In this document: in pieces, positions 12,348 to 12,402 of the stretch | How positions within the stretch are numbered: position 1 is the first letter of the stretch | Layout: the number at the start of each line of letters is the position of its first letter | Translations under genes and position numbers: made by a program | The notes under the pieces: model-generated | Told to the model about the DNA's origin: nothing | Databases searched by the model: none | The model's input: the letters and a program-made list of their open reading frames with translations, nothing else | Assembly: GCA_900550685.1 (NCBI GenBank) | Contig: URTS01000049.1 | Span: forward strand, 1-12,402 | Reading direction: 5' to 3' | DNA from: an uncultured Oscillibacter sp. | GTDB lineage: Bacteria > Bacillota > Clostridia > Oscillospirales > Oscillospiraceae | DNA: 12,402 bases

Positions 12348-12402
12348 GCGGGCTTAGCTCATCTGGTAGAGCGCCACCTTGCCAAGGTGGAGGTAGCGAG
12401 TT
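12348..12402 (+). tRNA. tRNA-Gly (anticodon GCC), 3' part cut by window edge
   Basis: Acceptor GCGGGCT, D-arm TAGCTCATCTGGTAGAGC, anticodon stem CCACC/GGTGG with anticodon GCC at 12381-12383, then the variable loop and the first T-arm bases (GCGAGTT). The rest lies beyond the window. Confidence 0.95.

Overview
The window looks like chromosome from a high-GC, endospore-forming gut clostridium, most plausibly Oscillospiraceae and relatives. The reasons are: codon third positions rich in G and C, Bacillota-type AGGAGG ribosome binding sites, sigma-A promoters with near-consensus 17-bp spacers, a spore-specific spoVAC gene, and Clostridia-type families (YitT, CmpB-like, short LUD protein, divergent topoisomerase IV). 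The genus call is inference from these families; no marker gene here fixes it. A partial tRNA gene with its own strong promoter sits at each edge: tRNA-Thr(UGU) on the minus strand at the left, tRNA-Gly(GCC) on the plus strand at the right.

Layout. (1) 146-836 (+): three tiny genes joined by ATGA overlaps, namely a Cys-rich zinc-ribbon-like protein, a helical protein and a sigma region-4-like DNA-binding protein. (2) 853-2535 (+): a promoter, a YitT-family membrane protein and an Asp/Glu racemase-like enzyme, closed by a 16-bp-stem bidirectional terminator that the convergent unit shares. (3) 2545-4896 (-): hemW (heme chaperone, radical SAM) followed by a CmpB-like membrane protein with a long coiled-coil tail. 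(4) 4910-5404 (+): solitary spoVAC behind a promoter that looks sigma-G/F dependent. (5) 5405-5761: a gene-free stretch with a cluster of DnaA-box-like 9-mers and a strong extended -10 promoter. (6) 5762-10799 (+): a divergent type IIA topoisomerase pair, parE-like then parC-like. Such pairs are normally adjacent, but here they are separated by 796 bp without a credible gene. (7) 10799-12267 (+): a short decayed reading frame, a LUD-domain protein and a lipoprotein of unknown function, tightly packed.

The most interesting part is the 796-bp parE-parC gap. It is bounded by two inverted copies of a roughly 95-bp repeat module whose hairpins keep their shape while their sequence differs. Inside lies a very densely base-paired block (about 7967-8136) with at least four perfect helices and two pseudoknot-type pairings. 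It looks like a structured non-coding RNA; from memory it resembles the clostridial raiA-type RNAs, but that could not be checked here. Whether the whole segment is a non-autonomous mobile element, and whether it affects parC expression, is open.

Functionally, most of the window is housekeeping (tRNAs, topoisomerase, heme chaperone) plus spore development (spoVAC). The small sigma-like cassette and the repeat/RNA segment are the accessory parts.
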